A stretch of DNA of 64,000 nucleotides from Neoceratodus forsteri (GCA_016271365.2 CM057451.1:368983501-369047500), one strand, 5' to 3'. Positions 11,584 to 23,816 are shown, numbered from the stretch's first letter. Notes: generated from the sequence alone by a model not told the origin. Numbers and translations: made by a program.

Positions 11584-13398
11584 AAACATAGAAACATAGA
11601 AGTTGATGGCAGATAAGGACCGCAAGGCCCATCCAGTCTGCCCATTTATTTTTCTACCTTATAAATGTGCCATTGGCCTTTGCTCTGTCAATGGCCTATC
11701 TATTCACACTCATCTGTATTGCTCCATTATGCCTATCCCATGCCTGTATGAAGCCCTGCACTGTATTCATATCCACAACTTCCTGAGGTAGGCCGTTCCA
11801 TGCATCCACCACCCTTTCTGTGAAAAAGAACTTCCTCACATTACCCCTTAATTGGCTTCCCTCTAATTTCATGCTGTGTCCTCTTTACCTGCTCTTTTTC
11901 TTATATTGAAACATGTTAGACTCTTTCACCTTGTTAATGCCCTTAAGGTGTTTGAATGTTTTGATCACATCACCTCTCTCCCTCCTTTGCTCTAGGGTAT
12001 ACATATTGAGCTCCGTTAATCTGTCCTCATATGTTTTCTGATGCAGTCCCTACACCATTTTGGTTGCCCTTCTCTGGACTGCCTTAATTTGGTTAATGTG
12101 CTTGTAAAGGTGTGGCCTGAAGTACTGCACGCAGGACTCCAGATGGGGCCTACCCAGTGCCTTGTAAAGAGGGATCATTACCTCCCTTTTCTGGCTTGTG
12201 ATACCCCTACTAATACATCCTAACACCCTCCTAGCCTAACCTACTGCTTTAGTGATCTGCTTGGATGATTTAAGGTCATCGGTGATGATGATGCCCAAGT
12301 CTCTTTCTTCCCTTGTGACTGCCAGTAACTCCTCTCCCAGCCTATAGGTGGCTTCAGGGTTTCTCTTCCCTATGTGCATGATTTTGCACTTCTTTGCATT
12401 AAACCCCAGTTGCCACTCTTCCAACCATTTTGCTAGTTTATCCAGATCTCTTCTCATTCTGCCCACCCCATCTAGATCATCTACTCTGTTGCAGATCTTG
12501 GTGTCATCTGCAAACAGACAAACCTTACCCTCCAGTCCATCTGTAATGCCACTGATGAAGATATTGAAGAGGACTGTCCCCATGGCTGATCCCTGAGGTA
12601 CCCCACTTGTGACTTGCATCTCTTCTGACTGTATACCATTTACCACCACTCTCTGTTTTCTGCCCGTCAACCAGTTTGCCACCCGCTTGACCAACTTCTG
12701 ACCCACCCCGAGCCTACCCAGCTTATTAATCAATCTTCTATGTGGAACAGTATCGAAAACTTTGCTGAAGTCAAGGTAGGCAACATCAGCTGCTCCCCCT
12801 TGGTCCACCACTCTGGTTACCCAGTCAAAGAAATCTATGAGATTAGTTTGACAGGACATTCCTTTGTAAACTCATGCTGTCTTGGATCCTGTGCTCTATG
12901 GATTCCAGGTGTTGCACTATCCTTTCCTTAAGGTGCCTCCATAATCTTGCCCACTACTGAGGTAAGACTGACTGGTCTGTAGTTCCCTGCCTCCTCCCTG
13001 CTACCACTCTTGTGGAGCGGGATCACATGAGTCCTTCTCCAGTCTTCCGGGACCTCTCCTATGCTCAGAGACTCACTAAACAGTTCTGATAATGGCTCTG
13101 TTAGTTCCACCCTTAGCTCCTTTAGTACCCTGGGATGTATGCCATCAGGTCCCATTGCCTTGCCCACTCTGAGCTTATCGAGCTCTTGTAGGACCTTTTC
13201 TTTTGTGAGGGACTAGTGCCTCCTCCCCCCCTGTGTCCATGGTGCTGAGCTGTGGGCCCTGCCTACCTTCTCTTCAGTAAATACTGAGCAGAAGCATTTA
13301 TTTAGGATAGATGCTTTTACATGGTCCTCCTCCTCACATGCTCTCTTATCTCCTTTGATCTTAGTAATACCCCCTCTGGACTTTCTCCTTTCACTAGA
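11584..13398 (-). mobile_element. 5'-truncated CR1 LINE with 8-bp TSD
   Basis: The 3' tail on the left reads AAACATAGAAACATAG, the reverse complement of a (TTTCTATG)n tail typical of CR1. The flanks carry GAAAATAG at 11576-11583 and 13399-13406. The uninterrupted copy of the host repeat near 9270 confirms this empty site. The element retains the reverse transcriptase region and the whole C-terminus. The segment after the tail (GATGGCAGATAAGGACC and CCATCCAGTCTGCCC) also appears at the window's right edge in another CR1 copy. Confidence 0.9.
12236..13167 (-). pseudogene. CR1 reverse transcriptase, partly open
   Basis: The upstream piece (13167-12928) covers the RT fingers: MGPDGIHPRVLKEL, WRRTHVIPLHKSG and NYRPVSLTSVVGKIME. 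After a frame break, the 12859-12236 frame (207 residues) has VAYLDFSKVFDTVPH with the first catalytic Asp (residue 30), SGVPQGSAMGTVLFNIF and CLFADDTKICN with FADD at residues 116-119. Catalytic residues are therefore intact, but the frame ends at the ITKAVG segment and the C-terminal part is in other frames. Expected activity was target-primed reverse transcription of CR1 RNA. Confidence 0.9.
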
Positions 13399-13478
13399 GA
13401 AAATAGGCAGGATTTGTCTAGTGCACTTACCTGGTCAACAAAAACTAAATAAATAAAATAAAATAAATAAATAAAATA
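13399..13478 (+). repeat. Right part of SINE-like repeat interrupted by CR1
   Basis: After GAAAATAG the sequence GGCAGGATTTGTCTAGTGCA and CTTACCTGGTCAACAAAAAC continues the repeat broken at 11583 and ends in AAATAAAATAAAATAAATAA. A partial copy of the 238-bp repeat follows directly. Confidence 0.75.
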
Positions 13479-13638
13479 GAAACTGAATTGATTACTACTG
13501 ATTGCACAGCACCATTGGAAAGGTAATTTTGTGCTGAACAACTTTACCACTCGTACTTTGTGTGTAGCACTTACGGTTCAAGAGGTATTCGCATTTGTTT
13601 GTGGCATGCTGACTATGACTTGATTTTGCTTAGAAAGG
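13479..13638. repeat. Third, partial copy of the 238-bp repeat
   Basis: GAAACTGAATTGATTACTAC, GCACAGCACCATTGGAAAGG and GTGCTGAACAACTTTACCAC match copies 1 and 2 at 11032 and 11270. The end of this stretch merges into the target of the L1 insertion. Confidence 0.7.
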
Positions 13639-14078
13639 CCCAGGATGCAGTGTTTTTTTTTTTTACACTTACTTTATTAAGGATAATATAAAGATATCTC
13701 ATAGCTTTCAAGTACATCCCAATATACATACATTTTACACAGTTATTACGTTTTTAGGTAGGATGACAGGCTAGAAATCCATAAGAGAATAATGTCCCTT
13801 CATTCATCTCTCAGTACTAAAATATTAAGTGATATGAACATATCTTTCTTTTTCACTAATAACCATTAACAATAACTAATTACCAGGTTATTACTTGACA
13901 TAACTCACAATCATCCTATCAGTCTCACAAAAACGCCAGATTTTGTGGGAAACCCCCCCACATAGGATCGAATTTTCCCCCCTGTCCCTAACTACTGTTC
14001 CCCCCTTGTTCCCTCCAGGCTTGTTACACTACCTCTTTCCATTCTTTTAGGATCATGATTTTCAATCTCCTATCTCTA

Positions 14079-17000
14079 TTAGGTCTGCCATTCTTCCTTT
14101 CCCTCATATAGAAGCCATCTTATCCATCTATTCTGGTATTCCTGATTTAACTGCTTAGGAGAAAAGGTGATTTTCTCCATATCCATTATATTTTCTAAAA
14201 TTTTAGCCCATTCCCTCAGATCCGGACTGCCTCTCTCTCGCCACCTCTTGGTAATAGATTTCAAAGCTGCAATTGCGAGTATTAGCTACAAGTACTTTGC
14301 CTCTCTCCCTTTTATTTCTTGTGGAACAATACTCAAAACCATATGTTCAGGTCCTAGAGGTGTCTGGACTTCAAAAGGTCTGGAACTGTGTCGCCTGAGT
14401 CCCTCCCAGAAGGAGACAATCTCCGGGCAAGCCCAGAAGACATGTGCCTGAGACACACTTCCCTCTCCACACTGCCTCCAACACTCTGTGCCCACCCCTG
14501 GGTTGAAATGACCCAGTTGTGCAGGGACCAGGAAGAAACGTGTCCTTACCCTCCAACCAAACTCCTTCCAAGTTGGAGAGGACATGGTGCTACAAGTGCC
14601 CCTCCACACCTGGGGCCATTGTCGACAAGGCCCCTAGAATTCTGCGGCCGCAGAATTTTGTGCAGAACTTGCAAGCTACCGCAGAACTTCTGTGGTGCCG
14701 CAGAATTCACTCTTCTTGTTGATTTTTTATTAATATTTCTGTTTTTCCATAGAATCTGGTTCCCTTCCCCTCTTTTTATATCCTAAACCCCCTATATGCC
14801 CAGAATGTAATGTTATTATTGCTCTAACATCATACATTAGCTAATGAAACGGCTGCATTCTGCAACAGAAATGAACAGTCACTTCTCTACTACAGCTCCC
14901 ACTGCCAGAGATGGTGGCACAGCACATCAGACATGGTGATATTTGCTCAACCTGCACTACAGGCTGATACAATTTTCAGTCTTATATTATTGCACTAGGG
15001 CCAGCTTAAACAAAACCTTGTCAACAGCACAGACCTGTTAAGTCCATACCTCACTTTGTACAAATCTATTTGTGCCTTTAAGGTATAGAGATGCCATTTG
15101 AAATGAATAACTGGTAAAACGAATTTAACTGTCATTTTTAAGAAAAATAAAGTAATTATGCCCAGAATAGTGGAATATAATAATGTGTAGACCTGTTGAA
15201 AGAATAGACCCGTTAAATAAATAATTGCACTGTACGCATTTTTGCCAGGGCTATCGATTGTCATTGGTTGATAAAATCACCTAAAAGTTATGGAGAAATG
15301 TGTGCAGGGACAGCTGTTGGGCCAGAGGGTAGCATGCTGTGTTTCCATGCCGGCAACTCAGGTTCAGAGATTAGCTCTTGGAGCTGGCTGGGCAGCACAA
15401 GGATTGGTGGAACACATCATTGCTCAGAGCCTGGGAAAGTATGGTGCAGTGTTCTGTCACGTGGTGAACACATTGTGCTGGTCTGGAGAGCTCTATCTCA
15501 CAATTGGTTCACATGCATGTATCTCTGTCTCTCTCACCACACACACACACACACACATTTGTATGTATGTTACAGATTGCATATAAATATATAAGTGATA
15601 CACAGTGGGAACCTCATGAGTAGTGTAGAAAGCACATACAAATATATATAAGTGATAGACAGTGGAAACCTCATTAGTGGGATAGATAGCATGCATATAG
15701 AAAATACCTTATTTATCACATAAGATCCCATCTGCACATGTCATTTATTTAACAGGCTAGGACCTTAAGGGAGAAACATTTGTTTTGTTTTTTTAGGCAT
15801 AAAATTATTTTTATAATTCTGTTATTATTTGAACTAGTATTACTGTGCTTTCCACCATCCTGATTGCTATAAAAACTGCCATGAAAGTGAAGTCAGGATG
15901 ACAAGCTGTCACTGTGATGTGGTAGTTTGTTAGTGCTGCAGAACTTCCGAAGAAATTACAAACCACCGCTGCAGAAGTTCTGCGGCAAATGGTAGTCTTG
16001 CCGCAGAACTTGGTCCCACTGTGCCACAGAAAAGTAGGGGCCCTGATTGTCGGTCTGTAATAGAAATGTTCATGTCTCTATCCTATCTTTCCTTAATATA
16101 CTGTGAAGAGGTACTGAGGTCATTTAAATAATTTCTATATAACATAGTGATCATATGTTTAGCATTTGTTGCATTCCAAATCTGTTGGAATGGTACATCC
16201 CCTTCCTCCTGATCACTCACCCCATTTCCCTTTCCCAACTGATCATTTATATAGCCCCTTAACTGATAATATCTTATTCTATCTTGTGGGGCTATACCAA
16301 ATTTTAATTGTACCATCTCAAAGGACATCAGGGAGAATCCATTGAAAAGTTGATATGGGGCATGAAATCATTTTCTTGCATGTCTTAGGAACTAGTTATC
16401 TAGTTTTGCTGGTGCAAAGTTGGGATCAAAGTCCCACCATGTATATTTCCATATTTGTTGTTTGGTATTACCTCTACCAATGCACCTTCTCCAGCCCTCT
16501 AAAACCGCTGCCGTCCCTGAGTAAATTGTAGTTCCCTGTAACTTCCCCTCCCCAAACAAGGCTGCCTGCAACGGGACCGCTCTAACTTCTGCTAGATCCA
16601 GTTTTTTCCAATGGGAGATGTATGCCTGATTGCTCCACAATAATGCAATCCTCATCTGAGACGCTGTCCAATACCCCTGCAAGTGGGGGACAGCCAGGCC
16701 CCCTTTGTTTTTGGGAAGAAAAAATTGTTTTTTTTTTAACCCTCAGTCACATTGCTCCCAACAGAAAACTTTAAAACATTTTTTGCCAGGATTCATGATC
16801 CCTCTGAGAGACAACACAAGGGACACATTGAAATAAATAGAGCAGCCTGGGTAAGGCATTCATTTTTAATGCTTGATTTTTGGCGTGCAAAGTTAGGGGG
16901 AGCAATGTCCATCTTTTAAAGTCTGCCTTTAATTGTTGCACTAATGGGGGATAATTCAATTCGAACAGGCTGGCCATGCTTTTACTTATCTTGATTCCCA

Positions 17001-19315
17001 AGTACTTGATAGCTTCCATGTCCCATTTCATTGGGTATCTCTGCCTAATTTCAATACATGGGGTGTAAAAGAAACTAAGGACCTCAGTCTTACTCTTGTT
17101 CAATGTAAAACCTGAGAGTGAGGCATATTCCTCTATCTGTCCAAACACCTCTGGCAATGAACTATCTGGGTCTGACAAATATAGTAGGACATCATCAGCA
17201 TATAAAGCCAATTTTTGTTCCTCATCACCCTCCCCCATTAAGATCCCCCCGACACCTTCATTCTGTCTTGTATTCTGAGCTAGGGGTTCTATGTAAAAGG
17301 CGAACAATAGTGGTGAGAGAGGGCATCCCTGCCTCATTCCTCTTCTTAGATGGACAGCTTCTGAGACATGGCCATTTGCACGTATATGAGCCGAAGGGGA
17401 CTTATATATCTTAAACAGAGCCCTCACAAATTGCTGAAGGAAACCAAACCGGGAAAGGACCTGGCCTAGAAAGGCCCAAGATACTTTATCAAATGCCTTT
17501 TTGGCATCTAAACTCATAAGAAGGGAAGGGGACTTTGTATAGTTAATCTGATCTATAACATGAGATGTTCTTCTCAGGTTATCCTGAGCCTGACACTCTG
17601 GGACAAAACCCACCTGATCCATTACAATTAGACCAGGTAGGTATTGTTGTATTCTTTTAGCTAAGATGGAAGTGAAAATTTTATAATCAGTATTTAGTAA
17701 GGAAATCGGTCGATACGAGGAACATTTAGTAGGGTCCTTTCCCAGTTTGGGGAGCACAGAAATTACAGCCCTGGCCCATGAGGGGGGTATTTGCTCATCT
17801 TCACTAAGCACAGCTTTGTATAAGCCCAAGAGGCTTGGGAGTACCATCCCTGTAAATGTCTTATAAAACTCCGATGGTAGCCCGTCAGAACCCTGGCATC
17901 TACCCCGCTTTAAGTCTTGAAATTTCTGCATTCACCTCTGTTTCCGTAATAGGGGCTAGCAATGACCTCCCTTGTTCCTCCGATAACCCCGGTAAAGCTA
18001 GTCCCTCCAGAAAAGCTTGTACTCTTTGTACACACGGTGTCTTATCTGGTGTATATAATTTACCATAATATAATTTGAAAGCATTTGTTATCTCCCTTAT
18101 CCCATGGACACTTTCTTTTCTCTGTGGGTGCCATATTGACGTTATTGTAGCTTTGGCCCTCTGTGCACGAAGCCTTCTGGCCAATAATTTTAATGATTTT
18201 GGTCCCCCCTCATAATAGTGTTGTCTTAAAAAATGGAGCTTTTGTTTGACCTGGTAGTCTAAAACATCATTCAATTATTTTTTAAGTGTCTTCAGCTGTT
18301 TAGCCCTCGTTTTGTCTATTTTACCTTTCTGGAGATCTTCCAGGTTCTTAATTTGTGTGGATAATACTAGGTTTTTAGCCTCCCTATCCTTTTTCTTTTT
18401 GGATGCTATCGAAATGAATTTCCCCTTCAAAACTGCTTTTGTGGCATCCCACCTTATTGCCTGAGACATATCTTTTGGTAGATTCTCAGCCATATAATTA
18501 TCAAGTTTCCTTAATGCTCTCCTTGACCTCTTGATCATTCAGCAATGATAGATTGAGGCGCCAAAAGGTATTTCTCTTGACCTCTCCTATGTCAGTCCTC
18601 ATGAAAAGAGGAGCGTAGTCAGAAAGACCCATGTCCCCCACCCAGCAATCCTTTACTCTATGCGTATCTTCCCCGGGAACCAGAAAATAATCTAGCCTGG
18701 AATACATCTTGTGTGCAGCCGAAAAAAAAAGTATAGTTCCTCCCTTTACTATTAAAATACCTCCACACATCTTGGAAACCCAGTTCCCTCACCAATTTCT
18801 GCACCCTCCTCGCTGTTCCATGTATTGCTCTTAGTATTTGTGATGTGGTATCTAGAGCAGGGTTCAGTGCCAAATTAAGATCCTCCCCAACATATCATGG
18901 TACCCTCGGCCCAACTCAGTAGCATAGTCAAAAAGGTCCTATATTCTTGATATTTAGAGCATGGTGGGAAATACACAGAGGCCAAAGTGACCATCACTCC
19001 CCCCAGTCTACCTTTCATCAGAGCGTAGCAACCGTCTTTATCTGCCAATATATCCATCTTTTCAAAATGAGTTTTGGCTGGAACCAGAATCACCATCCCC
19101 CTTCTTCTACCTTTTTTATACGAAGATGCCACCATATCCCCAAACCCGAATTTCAGCAATTTGGCATGTTCTTGTTTCATCAAATGCATTTCTTGTAAAA
19201 AAATAAAGTCAGCTGAGGTTTTCCTTATAAAACTCATAACTTTGCTACGTTTAACAGGGTTGGTAAGGCCATTCACATTAAAGGAACAGAACAGTGAGCC
19301 CGTCTCAGCCATCAC
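14079..19315 (-). pseudogene. L1 ORF2: endonuclease, RT, C-terminal Cys motif; frame-broken and interrupted
   Basis: Endonuclease: 19315-18875 begins MMAETGSLFCSFNVNGL with the Asn motif, then FIFLQEMHL with the catalytic Glu. The later GDFN motif is degraded (CWGGS), and another frame continues through 18501 (DYFLVPG, SDYAPLF). Linker: 18538-17900. RT: the 17931-16771 frame is open for 386 residues, with SYRPISLLNTDYKIF, LMSLDAKKAFD (Asp142), RGMRQGCPLSPLLF and ALYADDVLLYL (YADD at 244-247). The C-terminus continues at 16682-16083, is interrupted by a 1.4-kb DNA element (14626-16045), and resumes at 14609 with a Cys-Cys-His-Cys motif (CWRQC...H...C). Confidence 0.92.
14626..16045. mobile_element. 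Non-autonomous hAT-like DNA transposon
   Basis: The insertion interrupts L1 ORF2. It is flanked by 8-bp repeats ATTGTCGA (14618-14625) and ATTGTCGG (16046-16053), seven of eight matching, as expected for hAT. Ends are inverted: CAAGGCCCCTAG on the left, and CAGGGCCCCTAC as reverse complement of the right. Subterminal copies of GCCGCAGAACTT and GCAGAACTTCTG occur near both ends. No transposase frame is visible in 1420 bp. Inside are a (CA)n run (about 15537-15558) and a two-copy ~56-bp tandem repeat (about 15585-15700, around ATATAAGTGATA and CAGTGG-AACCTCAT). Mobilisation would need a transposase from elsewhere. Confidence 0.82.
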
Positions 19316-20951
19316 TCCTAAAAATAAAATAAAAGCAGGCTTTCATAAAGCCATTACCTGAGTGCCCTATTAATCTGTTTCCCAAACCAGCTAAAATCAT
19401 TTGCATGAACATCATTTGTACATTTAGGATGATAAGAATTACCTGGTACAATAAGATTAAGTACTGAACATTTCCATTAACACTATCAGCCAACGTGGCT
19501 TCTATCCAACATTTTAAACAAAAGCTAGCAGACTTCAAAGGTAGGAGATTCATACTATTGAATCTCTAGTTACCCTCACACCTCCTTCCTGCAGAGCTTA
19601 ATTGAAAGTGGAGAGTAAGGTGAGGTACACTTGCCCTATACCAGAAGCCCGCACCTGGAGCCGCCCTATAAGGGTGCTCAGCTCCGTGAAACTATCAAGG
19701 GGGGGAGGGTGGAAGCCCCAACCTTGACCTTTGATGTGTTGCGATAAGCTGCAAAAAGAAAAAAGGAAAAAGACAGAACAATCAGATGTAAAGGAGTAAC
19801 CCCCACAAATTAGCAACTTAAGGGGAACTAGCAAAGTAAGTGGAACCAAAAAGAAAGAACACAACACAGAGCAGATAGTATTTGGTCTCTTATCCCATAG
19901 ACAGACAACCTTCAACCTGATTTAGGCTGCATATGCTCTTTCACCTTGTGTGGGTATGGGCTAGGAATAGCAGGTCAGCGCCTGACCGACACCACTGGGC
20001 ACCCCCCCGAGCAAGCCACACGTCTTCCTCACGGTAGGTTGCAGCACCAGAAGCCAGTATCTGTATACCATCTAGAGAGACCCTTTGCATTCCTCTATTT
20101 ATGCTAGGGTAAGTCTACCCATGGGGAGAATGAGCCTCTTTTATTTAGGCCGACCATAGCAGCATCTTGCCTAGTTTCCAGTTCGGTGGGTCCCAGTCGT
20201 CCCGAGAGCTATCAGGCCCTCAGTGCAAGCCAAGCCATCCATTGTGATTTTAGTTTTCATTTTTTATGTTTAGGCCTCTGCACGGTCTATTTAGCCCCTG
20301 ATCCTCTGAGCTAGAGTTATGGTCATGAATTGGAGCTCACTCCCCACTGAGCACACCCTTCCCTGCTACAGTATTTTTCTCCTTAAGTTATTTGGCTCCT
20401 GGTAGCTTGCACCATCATGCTTCAGTCACCAGCCTCCCAGGGGTGAGAGCCCCCACAGTGCCCCCTGACACCGATCGCTCCCCCACCCATCCCTTTCCAA
20501 ATACATATCCGTTTGTTAGACCTTTCTCAGATTTTTTAAATACCTTAAACCCAAATTATGTATTTGTTCTGGTAACAGTTTAAGAAAAGAAAGTTCCTTT
20601 ACTTTCATCAGCAACTTGCCATTTCGGTAATAATAGTCCTAGTCCACCACCAAGTCCTGATTACTTAAGCCCCAGTAAAGGGCTACCATTTCAGGTGCCT
20701 CCTTCCTCTTCCAGCACGTCTTGCAGCTGCGAGACCAAAACGGCCCACTCCTCTCGAACCACCTGTTGTTCTGAGCTTCTATCCACGGGTCTTTTCGTTC
20801 CAATCTTGTTTCACAGAGCGGAAGTGTCCCGCTTCTCCCTCGCCCCTCGACTTTTGGGGCCAACTATTGCCCAGTTATTATTTTGTAATTGTCTCCAATT
20901 TTATTCTATAGGTAAACGGGGTATGTTAATATCCAGTGTATGTAGAAACTC

Positions 20952-21830
20952 CTATGCCGCTTCTAGTTCTTGAAAATGAATGGGGCCTTTCTCTGTCATT
21001 ATCTTTAGCCTAGCAGGGTATTCCACAAAAGCCTTATGGTTCTTCTGTTGCAACAACTTCACAACTGCCAGGACCTGCCTTCTTTTATTTAGCAGTTGGG
21101 GTGAGTAGTCCTGATCAAAATACAAATGCACATCTCCAAATTGGATTACTTTTTTCCCCCAGGCTAACATTAAAATCTCTTCTTTTACCCTGTAATCTAA
21201 AAAGGCTATCACTATGGAGCGTGGTCTTGCCTTCAAGTCCCTAGGGCAGAGGATTAAAGATCTGTGGGCCCAAATTATATTTAATTCTTTATCTTGCAGG
21301 AGGTTCAGGAACTCGTGTAGAAAAGAACTCATGAATTCCACCATATTTTTGGACGCTGTACCTTCCGGTAAGCCATGTATTCGGATATTGTTACGGCGAT
21401 TTCTATTTTCAAGTTCCTCCAACTTTTGCTCTAGTTTATTTGCCCTCTGGTGAAGATCTAGCAGCGCAGTGTTGTGGGCATCTGTAGTTAGAGTATAGTC
21501 TGACATCGTGGCCGCTAAACTTGTCATTCTTTGCGCTAAGTCCAGAATATCTTGTTTTTGACTGGAGACGTTTTTATCAAGGCGCAATAAGGTTTCATTC
21601 ATTTGTTTTAAAGTAGAGCAAAGTTGTTTAGATGTTATAATATAGTCTTCCTCTCCTTGGCTTGCCCCCTCCGCATCGTTATGCAGTACTTCCATCGTTG
21701 GCTGGACTAAGCCTCGTGGGCCTAACTCTGTCAGCATTTTCTGTTGCTTACTCGTCCCACCTGGGTAATTTTCTTTCATTTTGTGTTTAGCCGGCATCAG
21801 GTAGTCTGTAATTCTACATTTGAACGACAT
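20952..21830 (-). CDS. L1 ORF1 protein (coiled coil, RRM, C-terminal domain), open frame
   Basis: A 292-residue open frame in an L1. Residues ~65-143 form a heptad-rich coiled coil, expected to trimerise. An RRM begins at ENRNRRNNIRIHGLPEG (~141-157), the signature of L1 ORF1p, and extends to ~240 (PRSIVIAFLDYRVKEEIL). The C-terminal domain includes FDQDYSPQLLNKRRQ and ends at HFQELEAA. The protein binds L1 RNA in the RNP and acts as a chaperone in family members studied. The start is the first Met of the frame; MPAKHKMKE at residue 12 is an alternative. It is a little short compared with common ORF1p of about 330 residues, perhaps because of an early stop. ORF2 of the same element is broken. 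Confidence 0.88.
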   Translation of the reverse strand: MSFKCRITDYLMPAKHKMKENYPGGTSKQQKMLTELGPRGLVQPTMEVLHNDAEGASQGEEDYIITSKQLCSTLKQMNETLLRLDKNVSSQKQDILDLAQRMTSLAATMSDYTLTTDAHNTALLDLHQRANKLEQKLEELENRNRRNNIRIHGLPEGTASKNMVEFMSSFLHEFLNLLQDKELNIIWAHRSLILCPRDLKARPRSIVIAFLDYRVKEEILMLAWGKKVIQFGDVHLYFDQDYSPQLLNKRRQVLAVVKLLQQKNHKAFVEYPARLKIMTEKGPIHFQELEAA

Positions 21831-21945
21831 GATGGGTTTTCTTATTTATTGATTACAACAGATTTAGGTCGGGTTGTAGTGGAGCTGTAAAGCTAAGCTG
21901 CCATACAGGAAGTCGACCAGACCGGAAGTCCCAGGATGCAGTGTT

Positions 21946-22075
21946 AAGAGTATACAGGACACAAGTGGTGGAAGTCTCAAAGTGCTCTTACGGTGTGAAT
22001 GAGTTAAGGCAGACTAGGTGGGCCAGGAGGTCCTTTTCTGCCAACAGATTCTATGTTTCTATGTTCGTAAATAGC
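21946..22075 (+). mobile_element. CR1 3' terminus (target of the L1 insertion)
   Basis: GGCAGACTAGGTGGGCCAGG, TCCTTTTCTGCC and ATTCTATGTTTCTATGTTC form the standard CR1 3' UTR and tail. The segment continues to the left of the L1, which split it at CCCAGGATGCAGTGTT. No CR1 coding frame can be followed upstream beyond the 238-bp repeat copy. Confidence 0.75.
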
Positions 22076-22686
22076 TGGTACATAAGCATTATACATTCAT
22101 GTTGACATCAGTTTTAAGATAATGTTAAATATAAAGCCTATGGTACCAGTAACACAATACCATAAACAAATACTACTCATTGGCAGATTACAAACAGCAA
22201 CATATTTTATCATTTGCAATAGTTTACATTAAAAGGATCGAGGAATATAATAACAAATGATGACAAGCAAGATTGTTAAATGAGGATGTGAAGAAAGTGA
22301 CTCAACAACAACAACAAAAGCTAAACATGCAATAAAATATCTGAAAACAAAAGCCATGACATAACCGCATGGTCAGAATATTAAACATTTTAAAAGTAAC
22401 ATAAACACAAAAATAACCATTTCAAAAAGAAAATGGAGCTCAAATGCAACAGATGCAGACAAAAGCAACGGCAAGCAATTGTGCAGTTACATCAATAGCC
22501 TAAAGAAAAAAAATATATATAAGTGTATTAATATTAAAGGGGAAACAGTAAAAAATCCAGTGGAGATAGCACAGCAATGTGATAAATATTTGTGTTCCTT
22601 ATTCAAACCCAATCACAAACTCAGTCTCCTGCCCCTGTACATTACCAGGAATGCCAACAGAATTAATATAAATACAGACAACATAC
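22076..22686. other. AT-rich flank; possible LINE linker remnant at 22479-22686
   Basis: Mostly AT-rich without a gene. The frame at 22479-22691 reads INIKGETVKNPVEIAQQCDK and YLCSLFKP, which resembles the linker before the RT of CR1/L2-type LINEs (pattern 'G..v.dp..kAe.lN.yF.SvF'). The match is weak, and the frame is cut at 22686 by the LTR element. Confidence 0.35.
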
Positions 22687-23816
22687 TGTGACACTCTACC
22701 CCTTACTTATGATTGTTGCATGATATTGGTATTATAAATACATGGTCTGTGTATGACATTTCAATGTGTGAGGAATTTGGCCTGGGGCTACAAGGTATCA
22801 GTGGTTGAAAACCACAGGATATTGTAAAACAGACCAGAAGGACCATTTAATTGACTTCCATGCAAAATGGCATTTTATTACCTTTTTATGACCTGCCCAG
22901 GCTTTTTGAAGCTAAAAACAAATGTGACTTTTTGGCATCAGAAACAGGACGTCATTAGGCTGGTTCCTGTTGGTTTTTTTAACACCTTGGTGCCCGTGTG
23001 GGAATGTTAAGATCAAAGAAAATGTTTAATTAAAGGATACCTTATTTAGGAAATGTTTTTTTCTTCTGATGTTCCATTAATTAAAGATACCTCCTGGTAG
23101 AAAGTATGTTAGAATTAATTCTGAGAGAGGGTCTAGGTGACTCATCCAAAATGGGGTGGGGGGAAGACAGAGAAAAAACATGTAACATTGTACATGAAGT
23201 GATATCATCTTGGGCTCTGAAGAAACAAAGTTCTCTCTCTAACTAAAAGAGCACTTAGAAAGGTAATAGTTAGAAAGCAATTACATCTTTTGTGGTAGGA
23301 GTGTTTCGTCTAAACCTTCCTTTTTGTTTTATGAGATTGTAAGCTGTATGATATATTGTTCTATATTTTATTTTACTTATTTTACAATTTTTTGTAAATA
23401 ACCATTTTCTTTGAAAGACTGCCTGAGTGTCTGTTAATTCTTTCTGCATGTGATGTATAGGTGGTTAAGTCTGACAACTGTTCAACAGCTTGATGGTGTT
23501 ACTGAGCTTGGGAAAGAAGGTAAGAATATACCTCAGGTCTCTTATATAGTTTTAAGGGTTCATTTTGGAGACCTGGCTCGGTGCCCCTGGCAAAAGATTG
23601 TACTGCAGTCTCAAAGAGGGTACATATCTGAGCCTGTACATTGGGTATACTAGCATAAGGTTCACAATTTGAATCCCTCCAGAACTCAAGGCTAAAGGTG
23701 ATTTGGACCCAAAGCAGACAGGAGGGTTACCCTGTCTGCTACTTGTTCACACTATTATGCTCCGAGGTTGGCACTGTGGGAGCAGAGGGCCTGAACTGTG
23801 GAGTGTGTTTGTGACA
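22687..23816 (+). repeat. 5' LTR of the Gmr1-like element
   Basis: 1130 bp, TG...CA. Pairing with 30216-31346 is obvious throughout (for example GAGGAATTTGGCCTG, CCTTTTTATGACCTGCCCAG, CAAAGAAAATGTTTAATTAA). By eye the first ~180 bases differ at roughly 8 percent of positions, less further in, so the insertion is not recent. Confidence 0.93.

Larger units (their letters stand above)
13655..21929 (-). mobile_element. Near full-length L1-clade LINE with 16-bp TSD, carrying a hAT-like insertion
   Basis: Exact direct repeats CCCAGGATGCAGTGTT lie at 13639-13654 and 21930-21945. The left repeat is followed by a T-run, the complement of the poly(A) tail. The element contains ORF1 (21830-20952) and ORF2 (19315-about 14079). 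Subtracting the hAT-like insertion and its duplication (14626-16053) leaves about 6.85 kb, the usual L1 range. The perfect long TSD and the open ORF1 make it one of the younger insertions here. The interval 20950-19320, between ORF1 and ORF2, has no open frame that I recognise. Confidence 0.92.

Noticed and set aside
14388..14786. 132-residue plus-strand frame
   Set aside because: It overlaps L1 ORF2 on the other strand and runs into the hAT-like insertion, so it is a shadow.
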